Under the pieces are notes generated by a model. The model was not told where the DNA came from and searched no databases. It saw only the letters and a list, made by a program, of their open reading frames with translations. Shown in pieces: positions 24,342 through 33,762 of a stretch of 64,000 nucleotides of DNA. Origin of the DNA: Micromonospora sp. WMMD980. Its GTDB lineage: Bacteria; Actinomycetota; Actinomycetes; Mycobacteriales; Micromonosporaceae. Numbering within the stretch: the stretch's first letter is position 1; every line of letters starts with the position of its first letter. The translations under genes were made by a program, and so were the position numbers. The stretch is taken from contig NZ_JARUBE010000003.1 in the NCBI RefSeq assembly GCF_029626035.1, positions 5,518,001 to 5,582,000 on the forward strand, written 5' to 3'.

Positions 24342-25717
24342 TCAACCGGCCGGTCGGGGTGCCACTCGACCGGCGAGCAGCAGGCCGAGCAGGCCGCAGC
24401 CGGCCGCGACCGCCAGCGTGGCCGCGTAACTCGCCGGGCCGGGCGACGAGCCGCTGGCCAGCAGCGCCCCGGTCAACGCCAGCACGGTGGCCGCCGCCAG
24501 CGAGTCGCCCAACTGCAACGCGGAGGAGTTCCGGCCCTGCTCGGCCGGGGCGGACAACTCCAGGGTGAGCACCGACAGCGAGGGGTAGAGCAGCCCCATG
24601 CCCAGACCGGCGACCGCCCAGGCGAACACCGCCGACGCCACCGGAACCCCCGGCAGCAGGCCGACGCGACGCCCGCCGTACCGACGGCGATGCAGGCCAG
24701 CCCGGCCCGGGGCAGGCTGGCGGTGGAACGGGGCAGGGCGATCCGGCCCTGGATCCACGAGCCCACCGACCAGGAGAGCGCACCGACGGTCAGCACCAGC
24801 CCGGCGCCGGTGGGCGTGAAGCCACGCTCCCGGGAGAGCATCAGCGGAATCACCACCTCCGCGCCGACGAACGCCGCCGAGGCCAGGCCCCGCAGGCCGA
24901 TCACCGTCGGCAGCCCGCGCGCCGCCCGCAGGAACCCGGGCGGCAACAACCGGGGTACGCAGGTGAGCAGCCCGGCCGACGCCACCGCGATGAGCGCGGC
25001 GGCGAGCACGCCGCGCTGCTGCCCCCCGTGGTGCAGCAGTGCGGCGCTCGCCCCCGCCCCGCAGGCCCAGCCCACCCGGGCCAGCGCCCCGGCCGGCGGT
25101 CGGGTCGGCACGGTGCCGGCCAGCGACCGCAGGCCCGGCTGGATCAGCAACACCGCCGGCACCGCGACCGCCGGCACCACCAGGAACACCCAGCGCCAGC
25201 CCAGGTGCTCCACGATCAGGCCGGCCAGCGCCGGCCCGACCAGCGACGGCACCACCCAGGCCGCCGCGAAGGCGGCGAACATCCGCCGCCGCAACCGCTC
25301 CGGGTACGCGTGCCCGACGATCACGTAGAGCGCCACCGAGAGCAGACCCGAGCCGAAGCCCTGCACCACCCGCCCGGCGACCAGCACACCCATGCTGGTG
25401 GCGGCGCCGGCCAGCGCCAGGCCGGCGACGAACCAGCCCACGCCGTGCCACATGGCCGGGCGGGGGCCACGCGCGTCGCACCAGATGCCGGAGGCCACCA
25501 TCGCCACCACACCGGAGGCGAACGGTCCACCGAAGGCCAGCGCGTACAGGCCGAGCCCGCCCAGGCTGCGCGCGACCGTCGGCATGGCGGTCCCCACCGC
25601 GAGGGCCTCGAACGCCAGCAGGGACACCAGGGCGACGCTGCCCACTGTCATCGCCCGCAGGCCCGGCGACCACAGGTCGACTGCGGAGGTCTTCGGCGCG
25701 GCGGTGGCGGTCGTCAT
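24342..25717 (-). pseudogene. MFS transporter, apparently frameshifted
   Basis: The first ~350 residues from ATG 25717 read as a major facilitator transporter (multiple spans; GHAYPERLRRRMFAAFAAAW; GWRWVFLVVP). After ACIAVGTAGVAS this frame becomes arginine/cysteine-rich nonsense, while another frame continues as a good MFS C-terminus (SAVFAWAVAGLGMGLLYPSL) to a stop at 24342. The switch falls at about 24661-24668 and is repaired by one extra base. So the gene is either inactivated by a one-base deletion or carries a sequencing error. Substrate unknown; the family includes drug exporters. Confidence 0.75.
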
Positions 25718-25772
25718 GGGCTCCAGCCTGAGACCTCAACCGCGGTCGAGGTCAACTGTGGGCCCGGTCTCG

Positions 25773-26033
25773 TCAGGCGGTCTCCAACGCCTCGCCGACG
25801 CCCTTCGCCAGCCCGGAAGTGTGCTGGTCGGCGAGGACGTGCCCGGCGGTGATGACCAGCGCGAGCGGCCACTCGATGACCTGCAACGCGGCGAGCACCC
25901 CGACGCCGGCGTAGTAGGCCAACTTGTCCGGCGGCGGCACGGCCACCTCACCCAGCAGCGGGAGGTGCACCCGCCGGCTGTACGCCTGAACCGTCTCCCG
26001 TGCTCCGCTCAGGTCTCGCGTCAGCGTGCTCAT
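25773..26033 (-). CDS. Small membrane protein divergent from P-type ATPase
   Basis: An 86-residue protein with a hydrophobic stretch at about residues 38-65 (LAYYAGVGVLAALQVIEWPL, then ALVITAGHVLA) after an amphipathic N-terminus. It resembles small proteins found beside CtpI-type ATPases in related actinobacteria (recollection, not searched). It is divergent from the ATPase gene at 26190, with 156 bases between, so the two may share regulation. Confidence 0.6.
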   Translation of the reverse strand: MSTLTRDLSGARETVQAYSRRVHLPLLGEVAVPPPDKLAYYAGVGVLAALQVIEWPLALVITAGHVLADQHTSGLAKGVGEALETA

Positions 26034-26189
26034 CCCGGCCTCCCCGATGAACGACGACGGCATCCGGCCCACGGCATTCCACCGCCCCGGGCGTCCATGC
26101 GCCGGGTGGCGCGGAAACTTCCCCATCCCGGGTGCATAACGGACGCCGCGCCGGGAAGTCGGGCCGCCGGGACGAGACCGGGAGGCGAC

Positions 26190-29100
26190 ATGGCGTACGG
26201 GTTCGCCGGTCTCCTGCTGTCACCGGCAGCCCTGCCGGGCACTGTCGCGCGGATCGCCCGTACCGTCGGGTCGTCCCTGCCCGGCCCGCCCGTGCCGCCC
26301 GCCGTCGCCGAGGCGGCGGGGAGCCTCGGGGCCGCCGCCACCCGCCTGGCCCGGCTGACCGGCCTGACGCGGCGGCGGGTGTGGTCGCAGGACGGCCGGC
26401 ACCACATCGAGGTGCACGGCGTGTGCCAGGACGGCGGCGATCGCCTGGCCCGGCAGGTCGAGGCGGCCCTGGCGGCGGTGCCGGGCGTGACCTGGGCCCG
26501 GGTGAACGCGCCGTCCGGACGGGTGGTGGTGGCGACCGAGGAGCCCGGCCCGAAGCTGCGCGACCTGATCGACACGGTGGCCCGCGCCGAGCGGGTGTGC
26601 CCGTACGAGCCGGACCCGGAGATCGCTCCGCCACAACCTCCCGAGGACGGCCCGCGTACCGCACGCACCCTCGGCGCGCTGCTCTCCGACGCGCTCGGCC
26701 TGAGCATCTCCGCGGCCACCCGGATCCTGCCGCTCACCCCGGTCCCCGCCGAGGTGGCGGGCCTGCTCGGGGCGATCGACCTGCACCCCAGGCTGCACGC
26801 GCTGGCCGGCCTCGGGGTACGCGCCGATCCCCGCGCCGAGGTGCTCTTCCCGCTCGCCGAGGCGGTGGTGCAGGGCCTCACCGGCGGTTGGGCCGGCATC
26901 GTGCTCGACGGCGCGCAGCGGGTGGTGCAGTGGGGTGAGGCGCGGGCCCAGCTCGTCGCGTGGAGTCGGGCCGAGCCGAGGCTGACCGGAGATCCGGACC
27001 GGGCGGTCGCCCGGGTCCCGGACGGCGAGCGACCCTGCCCGGTGCCGGACGGACAGCCCGAACGCTACGCCAAGCGGGTGCTCGCCGCCGGTGCGGTGGC
27101 CGGCGCCGCGGCATTCCCGGTGGCCGGCGGCAAGCGGGCCGCCGCACTGGCGCTCTCCTCGCTGCCGAAGGCGCCGGGCAGCGGGCGCGAGGGCTACGCC
27201 GCGCAGCTCGGCCGGATGCTGGCCCGGCGCGGCGTCATCGCGATGGATCGCAGTGTGCTGCGCGAACTGGACCGCATCGACACCGTGTTGCTGGATGTCG
27301 CGGTGCTCGGCTCCGACCGGGGTGTGCTGTCCGACCTGGCGCCGCTGCCCGGTGCCGACGTCCAGCAGGTGGCCGCCCGCGCGTTCGCCCTGTTCGACCC
27401 GGCCCACCCGGACGCCGTACGGTCCGACGACGGTTGGCGGATCGGGCCGCTGGACCGCCTCGACGCGGAGGACCCCGGGGACACCTCGGACAGCGGGCGG
27501 CTGCGCGCCGGCGGAGGTCGGTTGCTCGGCCTGGCCCGGGACGACCGGCTCGCCGCCGTGCTGCGGTTCGAGCCGGAACCCGCCCCGGGTGTGGACGCGT
27601 TGGTGTCCGCCACCCGCCAGGCCGGATTCCGGCTGGTGGTCGGCGGTGCCGAGGACGGCCGGTACGACTTCGCCGACCGGCGGGTGCCGGGCGGGACCCG
27701 GCTCGACGAGGCGGTCCGCGACCTGCAACGCGAAGGCGCGGTGGTGCTCGTGGTCTCCGGGGAGCGCTCGGCGCTCGCCGCCGCCGACTGCGGCCTCGGC
27801 GTGTCCGCGCCGGACGACCTGCCGCCGTGGGGTGCGCACCTGCTGGTCGGCGACGACCTGCGGTCCTCCGCCATGATCGTCGACGCCGCCGGGGTGGCGC
27901 GCCGAATGACCGGGCAGAACATCCGGATCGCCATGGCCGGCAGCGGGCTCGGCGCGCTCGGCGCGTTCACCGCCGACCGGCGGCAACTGCCCCGCCGTAC
28001 GCTGGCGGCGGTGAACGGCGCCGCCGCGGTCGCGTTCGCGCACGGCGTCTTCCGGGCCCACCGGCTGCCGGACCGCACCGGCACCCCGACGCCCGCGCTC
28101 ACCGCCTGGCATCTGATGCCCGTGGAGACGGTCCTGGAGCAGCTCGGCACCCACCCGACCGGGCTGACCGACGAGGAGGCCGGCCGCCGCCGGGGCGCGG
28201 AGGCCGGCGACGGGCACGGACCGGCCGGGCTGCTCCGCGCGTTCGTCGACGAGCTGTCCAACCCGCTCACCCCGGTGCTGGCCGCCGGGGCGGTGCTGTC
28301 CGCCGCGTTCGGCTCGCTCGTCGACGCGGCGCTGGTCGGCGGCCTGGTCGGCGGTTCCGCGCTGATCGGCGCGGTGCACCAGCGCAACACCGAGCGTTCC
28401 CTGGCCGAACTGCTGTCCCGCTCGGCGGTCACCGCCCGGGTGCGGCGCGACGGCGCGGAACGGGTGGTTCCCGCCGAGGACCTGGTGCCCGGCGACGTGA
28501 TCAGCGTCAGCTCCGGTGACGCCGTACCGGCGGACTGCCGCGTGCTCACCAGCGACGGGCTGGAGGCCGACGAGTCGTCGCTGACCGGCGAGTCGCTGCC
28601 GGTGGCGAAGAGCCCTGAACCGGTGGTGGCGGCGGCGATCGCCGAGCGGCGTTCGATGCTCTTCGAGGGCACCACGGCGGCCGCCGGGCACGGGACCGCC
28701 GTGGTGGTGGCCACCGGAGCGCAGACCGAGTCGGGCCGGAGCCTGGCCATGGCCCGGCAGGCCCCGCCGGCGAGCGGTGTGGAGGCCCGGCTCGGCAAGC
28801 TGACCAGCACCGCCGTACCGCTGGCGGCCGGCTCGGCGATCGCGGTCGCCGGGGCGGGGCTGCTGCGCGGCGTACCCCTGGCCGAGACGGCGGCGACCGC
28901 CGCGAACCTGGCCGTGGCGTCGGTGCCGGAGGGGTTGCCGTTCCTGGTCAGCGCCGCGCAGCTGGCGGCGGCGCGGCGACTGGCCGAGCACGGCGCGCTG
29001 GTGCGCAACCCGCGCACGATCGAGGCGCTGGGCCGGGTGGACGTGCTCTGTTTCGACAAGACCGGCACCCTCACCGAGGGGAAGCTGCTGCTGGCCGGCG

Positions 29101-30659
29101 TGGGCACCGGCGACGACCGGTACGCCCCGGCGGACCGCCTGGACGACGTGCTCCGGTCGACGCTGGCCGCGGCGTTGCGGGCCACCCCGGCCGCGGCCGA
29201 CCCGGACGAGCTGCCGCAGCAGACCGACCGGGCGGTACGCCGGGGCGCGAACGCGGCCGGGGTGACCGAGCGCACCGGGGCCGCGGACTGGACCGCGACC
29301 GGCGGGTTGCCGTTCGAGCCGTCCCGGGGCTACAGCGCCACGGTCGGGCGCACCGCGGACGGGTCGCTGCTGAGCGTGAAGGGCGCGCCCGAGTCGGTGC
29401 TGCCGCGCTGCGCGTCCCGGCGTACCGCCACCGGCGACCGGCCGTTGGACGCGGCCGGTCGCGACGAGGTGCAGGCGATGCTGGCCGCCCGCGCCGGCGC
29501 CGGGCACCGCATCCTCGCCCTGGCCGAGTGCCGCGTCACCACCGACGCGGTCACCGACGAGCAGGTGGACGGCCTGGTCTTCGTGGGTTTCCTGACGCTC
29601 GCCGACGGGGTGCGGGAGAGCGCCCGGCCGGCGGTGGAGCGGATCCGGAAGGCGGGCGTGCACACCGTCATGATCACCGGCGACCATCCGGCCACCGCCG
29701 AGGCGATCGCCGCCACGATCAGCCCCGACCACGGGCAGCAGCGGGTGGTGACCGCCACCGACCTGGACCGGCTCGACGACGCCGCCCTCGCCGAGCGGTT
29801 GATGGCCACCGACGTGGTGGCCCGGTGCACGCCCGCGCACAAGGTGCGGATCATCCAGGCGTTGCAGCGCCGGGGCCGGACCGTGGCGATGACCGGCGAC
29901 GGCGCCAACGACGCCCCGGCGATCCGCCTGGCCGACGTCGGGATCGCGCTCGGCCAGCGCGGCACGCCCGCCGCCCGCGCCGCCGCCGACCTGGTGGTCA
30001 CCGACGACCGGCTGGAGACGATCATCGCCACGCTGGTCGAGGGGCGGGCCATGTGGTCGTCGGTGCGGCACGCGCTGAGCATCCTGGTCGGCGGCAATCT
30101 GGGCGAGATCGCGTTCAGCGTGCTGTCCGCCGCCTCGACCGGCCGGTCGGCGCTGACCGGCCGACAACTGCTGCTGGTCAACCTGCTCACCGACCTGGCT
30201 CCGGCGCTGGCCATCGCGGTCCGCCCGCCCGCCGAGGACCGCACCGACCACCTGCTGCGGGAGGGGCCGGACTCGTCGCTCGGCGCCACCATGACCCGGG
30301 AGATCGGGCTGCGGGCGGCGGCGACCACGCTGGGCGCGACCGCCGGCTGGACGCTGGCCCGGTGGACCGGCACGCAGCGCCGCGCCGGCACGGTGGCGCT
30401 CGCCTCGCTCATCGGCACCCAGCTCGGCCAGACCGTGCTGGCCGGTGGCACCAGCCCGACCGTGCTGGCGGCGACCGCCGCGTCGGTCGGCGTGCTGGTC
30501 CTGGTGGTGCAGACGCCCGGGGTCAGCCAGTTCTTCGGTTGCACCCCGCTGGGCCCGGTGGGCTGGACCATCGCCACCGGTTCGGCGCTCGGCGCGACGT
30601 TCGCCAACGGCGCGTTGACGCGGCTGGTGGACCGCCTGCCGCAGCCCGGTTCGTCCTGA
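26190..30659 (+). CDS. ctpI: Giant cation-transporting P-type ATPase, CtpI-like
   Basis: A 1489-residue membrane ATPase. The C-terminal ~850 residues hold the catalytic core: SLTGESLPV (actuator), SVPEGLPF in the fourth core membrane helix, phosphorylation site DKTGTLTEG with D956, MITGDHPATA, and the hinge GDGANDAPAIRLADVGIALG. PEGL resembles type II (calcium-like) pumps. The N-terminal ~640 residues have a ferredoxin-like/heavy-metal-like segment (about 70-125) and a degenerate second half-core, as in mycobacterial CtpI and CtpH. The transported ion is unknown. ATG 26190 is preceded by GGGAGGCGAC. Confidence 0.85.
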   Translation: MAYGFAGLLLSPAALPGTVARIARTVGSSLPGPPVPPAVAEAAGSLGAAATRLARLTGLTRRRVWSQDGRHHIEVHGVCQDGGDRLARQVEAALAAVPGVTWARVNAPSGRVVVATEEPGPKLRDLIDTVARAERVCPYEPDPEIAPPQPPEDGPRTARTLGALLSDALGLSISAATRILPLTPVPAEVAGLLGAIDLHPRLHALAGLGVRADPRAEVLFPLAEAVVQGLTGGWAGIVLDGAQRVVQWGEARAQLVAWSRAEPRLTGDPDRAVARVPDGERPCPVPDGQPERYAKRVLAAGAVAGAAAFPVAGGKRAAALALSSLPKAPGSGREGYAAQLGRMLARRGVIAMDRSVLRELDRIDTVLLDVAVLGSDRGVLSDLAPLPGADVQQVAARAFALFDPAHPDAVRSDDGWRIGPLDRLDAEDPGDTSDSGRLRAGGGRLLGLARDDRLAAVLRFEPEPAPGVDALVSATRQAGFRLVVGGAEDGRYDFADRRVPGGTRLDEAVRDLQREGAVVLVVSGERSALAAADCGLGVSAPDDLPPWGAHLLVGDDLRSSAMIVDAAGVARRMTGQNIRIAMAGSGLGALGAFTADRRQLPRRTLAAVNGAAAVAFAHGVFRAHRLPDRTGTPTPALTAWHLMPVETVLEQLGTHPTGLTDEEAGRRRGAEAGDGHGPAGLLRAFVDELSNPLTPVLAAGAVLSAAFGSLVDAALVGGLVGGSALIGAVHQRNTERSLAELLSRSAVTARVRRDGAERVVPAEDLVPGDVISVSSGDAVPADCRVLTSDGLEADESSLTGESLPVAKSPEPVVAAAIAERRSMLFEGTTAAAGHGTAVVVATGAQTESGRSLAMARQAPPASGVEARLGKLTSTAVPLAAGSAIAVAGAGLLRGVPLAETAATAANLAVASVPEGLPFLVSAAQLAAARRLAEHGALVRNPRTIEALGRVDVLCFDKTGTLTEGKLLLAGVGTGDDRYAPADRLDDVLRSTLAAALRATPAAADPDELPQQTDRAVRRGANAAGVTERTGAADWTATGGLPFEPSRGYSATVGRTADGSLLSVKGAPESVLPRCASRRTATGDRPLDAAGRDEVQAMLAARAGAGHRILALAECRVTTDAVTDEQVDGLVFVGFLTLADGVRESARPAVERIRKAGVHTVMITGDHPATAEAIAATISPDHGQQRVVTATDLDRLDDAALAERLMATDVVARCTPAHKVRIIQALQRRGRTVAMTGDGANDAPAIRLADVGIALGQRGTPAARAAADLVVTDDRLETIIATLVEGRAMWSSVRHALSILVGGNLGEIAFSVLSAASTGRSALTGRQLLLVNLLTDLAPALAIAVRPPAEDRTDHLLREGPDSSLGATMTREIGLRAAATTLGATAGWTLARWTGTQRRAGTVALASLIGTQLGQTVLAGGTSPTVLAATAASVGVLVLVVQTPGVSQFFGCTPLGPVGWTIATGSALGATFANGALTRLVDRLPQPGSS

Positions 30660-30666
30660 CCGGCGG

Positions 30667-31638
30667 TCAGTGCCAGGTGGCGGCGGCCCGGCGTAACCGG
30701 TCGTTGATCGCCCGACCCACCCCTTCGTCGGGCACCGGCTCGGCGACGATCGCGGTGACTCCGGCGGCGTCGAGCCGGTGCAGCGCGTCGAAGAGGCGCG
30801 CCGCCGCCGCGGTCAGGTCGCCGTCGGGCGAGAGCACCTCCACGGCCGCCCAGTCGCCGTCCGCGGGTGGCTCCCGGAAGGCCAGGAAGCCCCGTCGGCC
30901 GCCGTCGTGCTCGGCCGCCGTGCCCAACCGCAACGGGGTACGCGGGGCGTAGTGCGCGGCCAGCGTGCCGGGCGCGACCGGCTGGCCGGAGCTGCCCTGG
31001 CGCACCTCGACCGGCCCGACCGCCTCGACGAGCGCCTCCACCGGCAACGCGCCGAGCCGGAGCACCACCGGCCGCTCGCCTCGGGCGTCGACGATGGTGG
31101 ACTCGATGCCGCACCGGGTCGGACCACCGTCGAGCACCAGGTCCACCGCGTCGCCCAGCCCGGCCACCACGTGTTCGGCCCGGACCGGGCTGAGCTGGCC
31201 GAACCGGTTGGCGCTCGGCGCGGCCACCGGCACACCGGCGGCGGCGATCAGCGCGCGGGCGGCCGGTTCGTCGGGCACCCGCACCGCCATCGTCTCCAGG
31301 CCGGAGGTGACGATCGGCGGGATCGCGGCGGGCCGGTCCACGATCAGCGTGAGCGGACCGGGCCAGAACCGCTCGACCAGCGCGGCCACGGCCGGCGGCA
31401 CCGCACCGACCAGCCCGGGCAGGTCGGCGGCGTCGGCCAGGTGGCTGATCAGCGGGTCGAAGCTGGGCCGGGCCTTCGCCTCGAAGATCCGCGCGGCGGC
31501 GCGCGCGTCCAACGCGTTCGCGCCCAGCCCGTAGACCGTCTCGGTGGGGAAGGCGACCAGCCCGCCGGCGCGCAGCACGGCGGCGGCCTCGTCGATGCCG
31601 CTGCCGGCCGGCAGGACGCGGGGGGATCCGGTGCTCAC
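30667..31638 (-). CDS. tsaC: L-threonylcarbamoyladenylate synthase, full-length Sua5 type
   Basis: A 323-residue enzyme making threonylcarbamoyl-AMP from Thr, bicarbonate and ATP for the t6A37 tRNA modification. The YrdC domain spans residues about 10-200 (GGLVAFPTETVYGLGANA; KARPSFDPLISHL; VPVAAPSANRFGQLSP). A Sua5 domain follows (about 220-323, SSGQPVAPGTLAAHYAPRTP), so this is the longer Sua5 form. It is convergent with the ATPase gene, with only 7 bases between stops. Confidence 0.92.
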   Translation of the reverse strand: MSTGSPRVLPAGSGIDEAAAVLRAGGLVAFPTETVYGLGANALDARAAARIFEAKARPSFDPLISHLADAADLPGLVGAVPPAVAALVERFWPGPLTLIVDRPAAIPPIVTSGLETMAVRVPDEPAARALIAAAGVPVAAPSANRFGQLSPVRAEHVVAGLGDAVDLVLDGGPTRCGIESTIVDARGERPVVLRLGALPVEALVEAVGPVEVRQGSSGQPVAPGTLAAHYAPRTPLRLGTAAEHDGGRRGFLAFREPPADGDWAAVEVLSPDGDLTAAAARLFDALHRLDAAGVTAIVAEPVPDEGVGRAINDRLRRAAATWH

Positions 31639-31788
31639 GCTCCGACGCTAGCCTGCCCCGGTCGCCCTTCCGGCGCGACCCCGCCCGCATCACCGGTCCA
31701 CGGTTTGGCGGCAGTGATCGTGGGTGACGACGGCAGGCGCTGGCCGGCAACGCTTCGCGGGTCGTGCTTTCCGGTGTGTGCCCCGTGG

Positions 31789-32379
31789 TCAGGCGTGCGG
31801 GTCGGAAGCGGGGTCGGCGTCGGGCAGGGTGGGCGCGTCGGTGGGGTAGAGACCGGCGGCGAAGCCGTACACCTGGTCGCCGGCGCGGGGGATCTGGGCG
31901 AACCGTCGGGCCAGCGCCTGCACCTCCGCCCAGAACTCCCGCACGTCCTCGATCGGGATACGCGCGTGCACCAGCGTGCAGCGCAGCTCGTCGGCGGCGT
32001 GCGCGGCGGCCGCCTCGGCCGCGGCCTCGGCGAGTCCGTTGATCCGCGCGACGACCTGCTTGTCCTCCGGCCGGTGGAGCGCGCCGACGTAGTAGGTGCG
32101 GGCCACCCGGCCGTAGAACCGTTCCTCGACGGCGCGGACCCGACGGGTGCGCACCACCCGCAGCAGACCGGCGTCGACCAGTTGGTTCACGTGGTAGGCC
32201 ACGCTGCTCTTCGGTCGGTCCACGGCGGCGGCGAGCTCGTTCACCGTGGCGGCGCGCTCCAGGAGCAGTTCCAGGATGGTGCCACGCAGCGGGTCGGCGA
32301 GCGCGCGCAACTGCTCCGGGGCGGTGACCACGAGCAGGTCGTCGAGGTCGTAGTCCGGGATCCGCTGATTGACCGACAT
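31789..32379 (-). CDS. ArsR-like winged-helix transcriptional regulator
   Basis: A 196-residue regulator. Residues about 20-85 form the winged helix (LRALADPLRGTILELLLERA, then AVDRPKSSVAYHVNQLVDAG). The longer helical C-terminus (HARIPIEDVREFWAEVQAL) may bind a ligand or dimerise; there is no cysteine metal site. It diverges from a dienelactone-hydrolase-family gene with a 64-base shared promoter, its most probable target. Confidence 0.8.
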   Translation of the reverse strand: MSVNQRIPDYDLDDLLVVTAPEQLRALADPLRGTILELLLERAATVNELAAAVDRPKSSVAYHVNQLVDAGLLRVVRTRRVRAVEERFYGRVARTYYVGALHRPEDKQVVARINGLAEAAAEAAAAHAADELRCTLVHARIPIEDVREFWAEVQALARRFAQIPRAGDQVYGFAAGLYPTDAPTLPDADPASDPHA

Positions 32380-32395
32380 TTCTCGACCGTTCTAA

Positions 32396-32425
32396 GATTC
32401 TGGTTCGTTCGATGATTCTGGTCCG
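32396..32425. promoter_or_regulatory. Direct repeats in divergent promoter
   Basis: GATTCTGGTTCG (32396-32407) and GATTCTGGTCCG (32414-32425) are near-identical direct repeats, 18 bases apart, in the 64-base gap between the ArsR-like gene and the hydrolase gene. They are candidate binding sites for the regulator. Confidence 0.4.
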
Positions 32426-32443
32426 ACAGTCAGGAGTCTAGAG

Positions 32444-33034
32444 ATGGCCGAGATCCTCCTCTTCCACCACCTGCAGGGGCGCACCGACGGCGTGCGCGCC
32501 CTCGCCGACTCCCTCGGCGCGGGCGGGCACACCGTGCACACCCCCGATCTCTTCGACGGCGAGTTGCCGGCCAGCATCGAGGAGGGCTCGGCGCTCACCA
32601 AGCGGATCGGCCGTGACGTCCTCGACCAGCGCGCCGACCGGATCGCCGCCGACCTGCGCCCGGACCTGGTCTATGCCGGCGTCTCCTGGGGCGCGGCCAT
32701 CGCCCAGCGGCTCGCCCAGACCCGACCCGGCGCCCGCGCCGCCCTGCTCTACGAGGCCTGCCTGCCGGTCACCGGCGAGTGGGCGATCGGCCCGTGGCCC
32801 GACGGCGTGGCGGTGCAGGTCCACGGCATGGAGCGGGACCCGTTCTTCGGGCTGGAGGGCGACGTCGACGCCGCGCGCGAACTGGTGTCCATCATCGGCC
32901 CGGAGCGCGGCGAGCTGTTCGTCTACCCGGGCGACCGGCACCTGTTCACCGACCGTTCGCTCCCGTCGTACGACGCGGAGGCCACCGCGCTGGTGGTGAC
33001 CCGCAGCCGCGACCTGCTCGACCGGCTGGGCTGA
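32444..33034 (+). CDS. Dienelactone hydrolase family protein
   Basis: A 196-residue alpha/beta hydrolase. The nucleophile elbow is AGVSWGAAIAQRLA (G-x-S-x-G, Ser near residue 84); the catalytic His is in YPGDRHLFTD near residue 165. Classical dienelactone hydrolases use Cys, so the Ser version suggests a general esterase or thioesterase. ATG 32444 follows AGTCTAGAG. It is divergent from the ArsR-like regulator. Confidence 0.8.
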   Translation: MAEILLFHHLQGRTDGVRALADSLGAGGHTVHTPDLFDGELPASIEEGSALTKRIGRDVLDQRADRIAADLRPDLVYAGVSWGAAIAQRLAQTRPGARAALLYEACLPVTGEWAIGPWPDGVAVQVHGMERDPFFGLEGDVDAARELVSIIGPERGELFVYPGDRHLFTDRSLPSYDAEATALVVTRSRDLLDRLG

Positions 33035-33039
33035 CGCCG

Positions 33040-33426
33040 CTACTTGTACTGCGCGATCTGGATCAGGTTGCCGCAGGTGTCGTCGAAGACGGCGGTGGAC
33101 ACCGGGCCCATGTCGACCGGCTCCTGCGTGAACAGCACGCCGAGCTGCCGCAACCGCTCGTGCTCGGCGGCGATGTCGTCCACCGCGAACTGCGTCAGCG
33201 GGATGCCGTCGTCCGCCAGCGCCGCCTTGAACGCCTTGGCGGCCGGGTGGGCGTCGGGCTCCAGCAGCAGCTCGACACCGTCCGGGGCGTCCGGCGAGAC
33301 GACGGTCAGCCACCGGTGCTCGCCGGTCGGCACGTCCGTCTTCCGCACGAAGCCCGGCACCTCGGTGTAGAAGCGCAGCGCCTTCTCCTGGTCGTCCACG
33401 TACACGCTGGTCAGGTTGATCCTCAT
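33040..33426 (-). CDS. VOC-family (glyoxalase/bleomycin-resistance-like) protein
   Basis: A 128-residue vicinal-oxygen-chelate protein: NLTSVYVDDQEKALRFYTEV, then VELLLEPDAHPAAKAFKAAL and the C-terminal FDDTCGNLIQIAQYK (normally D-P-x-G-N). Its ATG lies in a 4-base overlap with the upstream ArsR gene, so the pair forms a regulator-enzyme operon common in actinobacteria. Substrate unknown. Confidence 0.82.
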   Translation of the reverse strand: MRINLTSVYVDDQEKALRFYTEVPGFVRKTDVPTGEHRWLTVVSPDAPDGVELLLEPDAHPAAKAFKAALADDGIPLTQFAVDDIAAEHERLRQLGVLFTQEPVDMGPVSTAVFDDTCGNLIQIAQYK

Positions 33427-33713
33427 GGCGTCTCCTGTCGAGATTCGGAGCCGAGCCACCGCTCGGCGATGGCATGCAGCGGCCGGGTGTCGAGGTGGTG
33501 GAACTTGTAGCGACCCTGCCGTCGGGTGACGATCAGGCCGGCGGCCTCCAGCACGTCGAGATGCTGGGAGATCGCCTGCCGGGACGAGGTGACCTGGTGC
33601 CGGGTGGTCAAGCGCCCACAGATCTCGAACAGGGTCTGACCGTCGCGCTCGGTCAGCTCGTCGAGGATCAGCCGGCGGGTGTGGTCGGCCAACGCCTGGT
33701 AGAGGTCACCCAC
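33423..33713 (-). CDS. ArsR-family transcriptional regulator
   Basis: A 96-residue winged-helix repressor: YQALADHTRRLILDELTERD, then SSRQAISQHLDVLEAAGLIV and RQGRYKFHHLD (the wing). It lacks the ELCVCDL metal motif, so it is of the type that pairs with VOC or SRPBCC genes rather than a metal sensor. The stop overlaps the start of the VOC gene. Confidence 0.85.
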   Translation of the reverse strand: MGDLYQALADHTRRLILDELTERDGQTLFEICGRLTTRHQVTSSRQAISQHLDVLEAAGLIVTRRQGRYKFHHLDTRPLHAIAERWLGSESRQETP

Positions 33714-33762
33714 ATGGCCACAATAGGCAAGTGTGTACTTGCATTCAAGCCCGGCAGCGGCA

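Noticed and set aside
26220..30251. A 1343-codon open frame opposite the P-type ATPase
   Set aside because: Antisense shadow of the ATPase, composed of low-complexity Arg/Gly/His/Gln sequence with no family resemblance.
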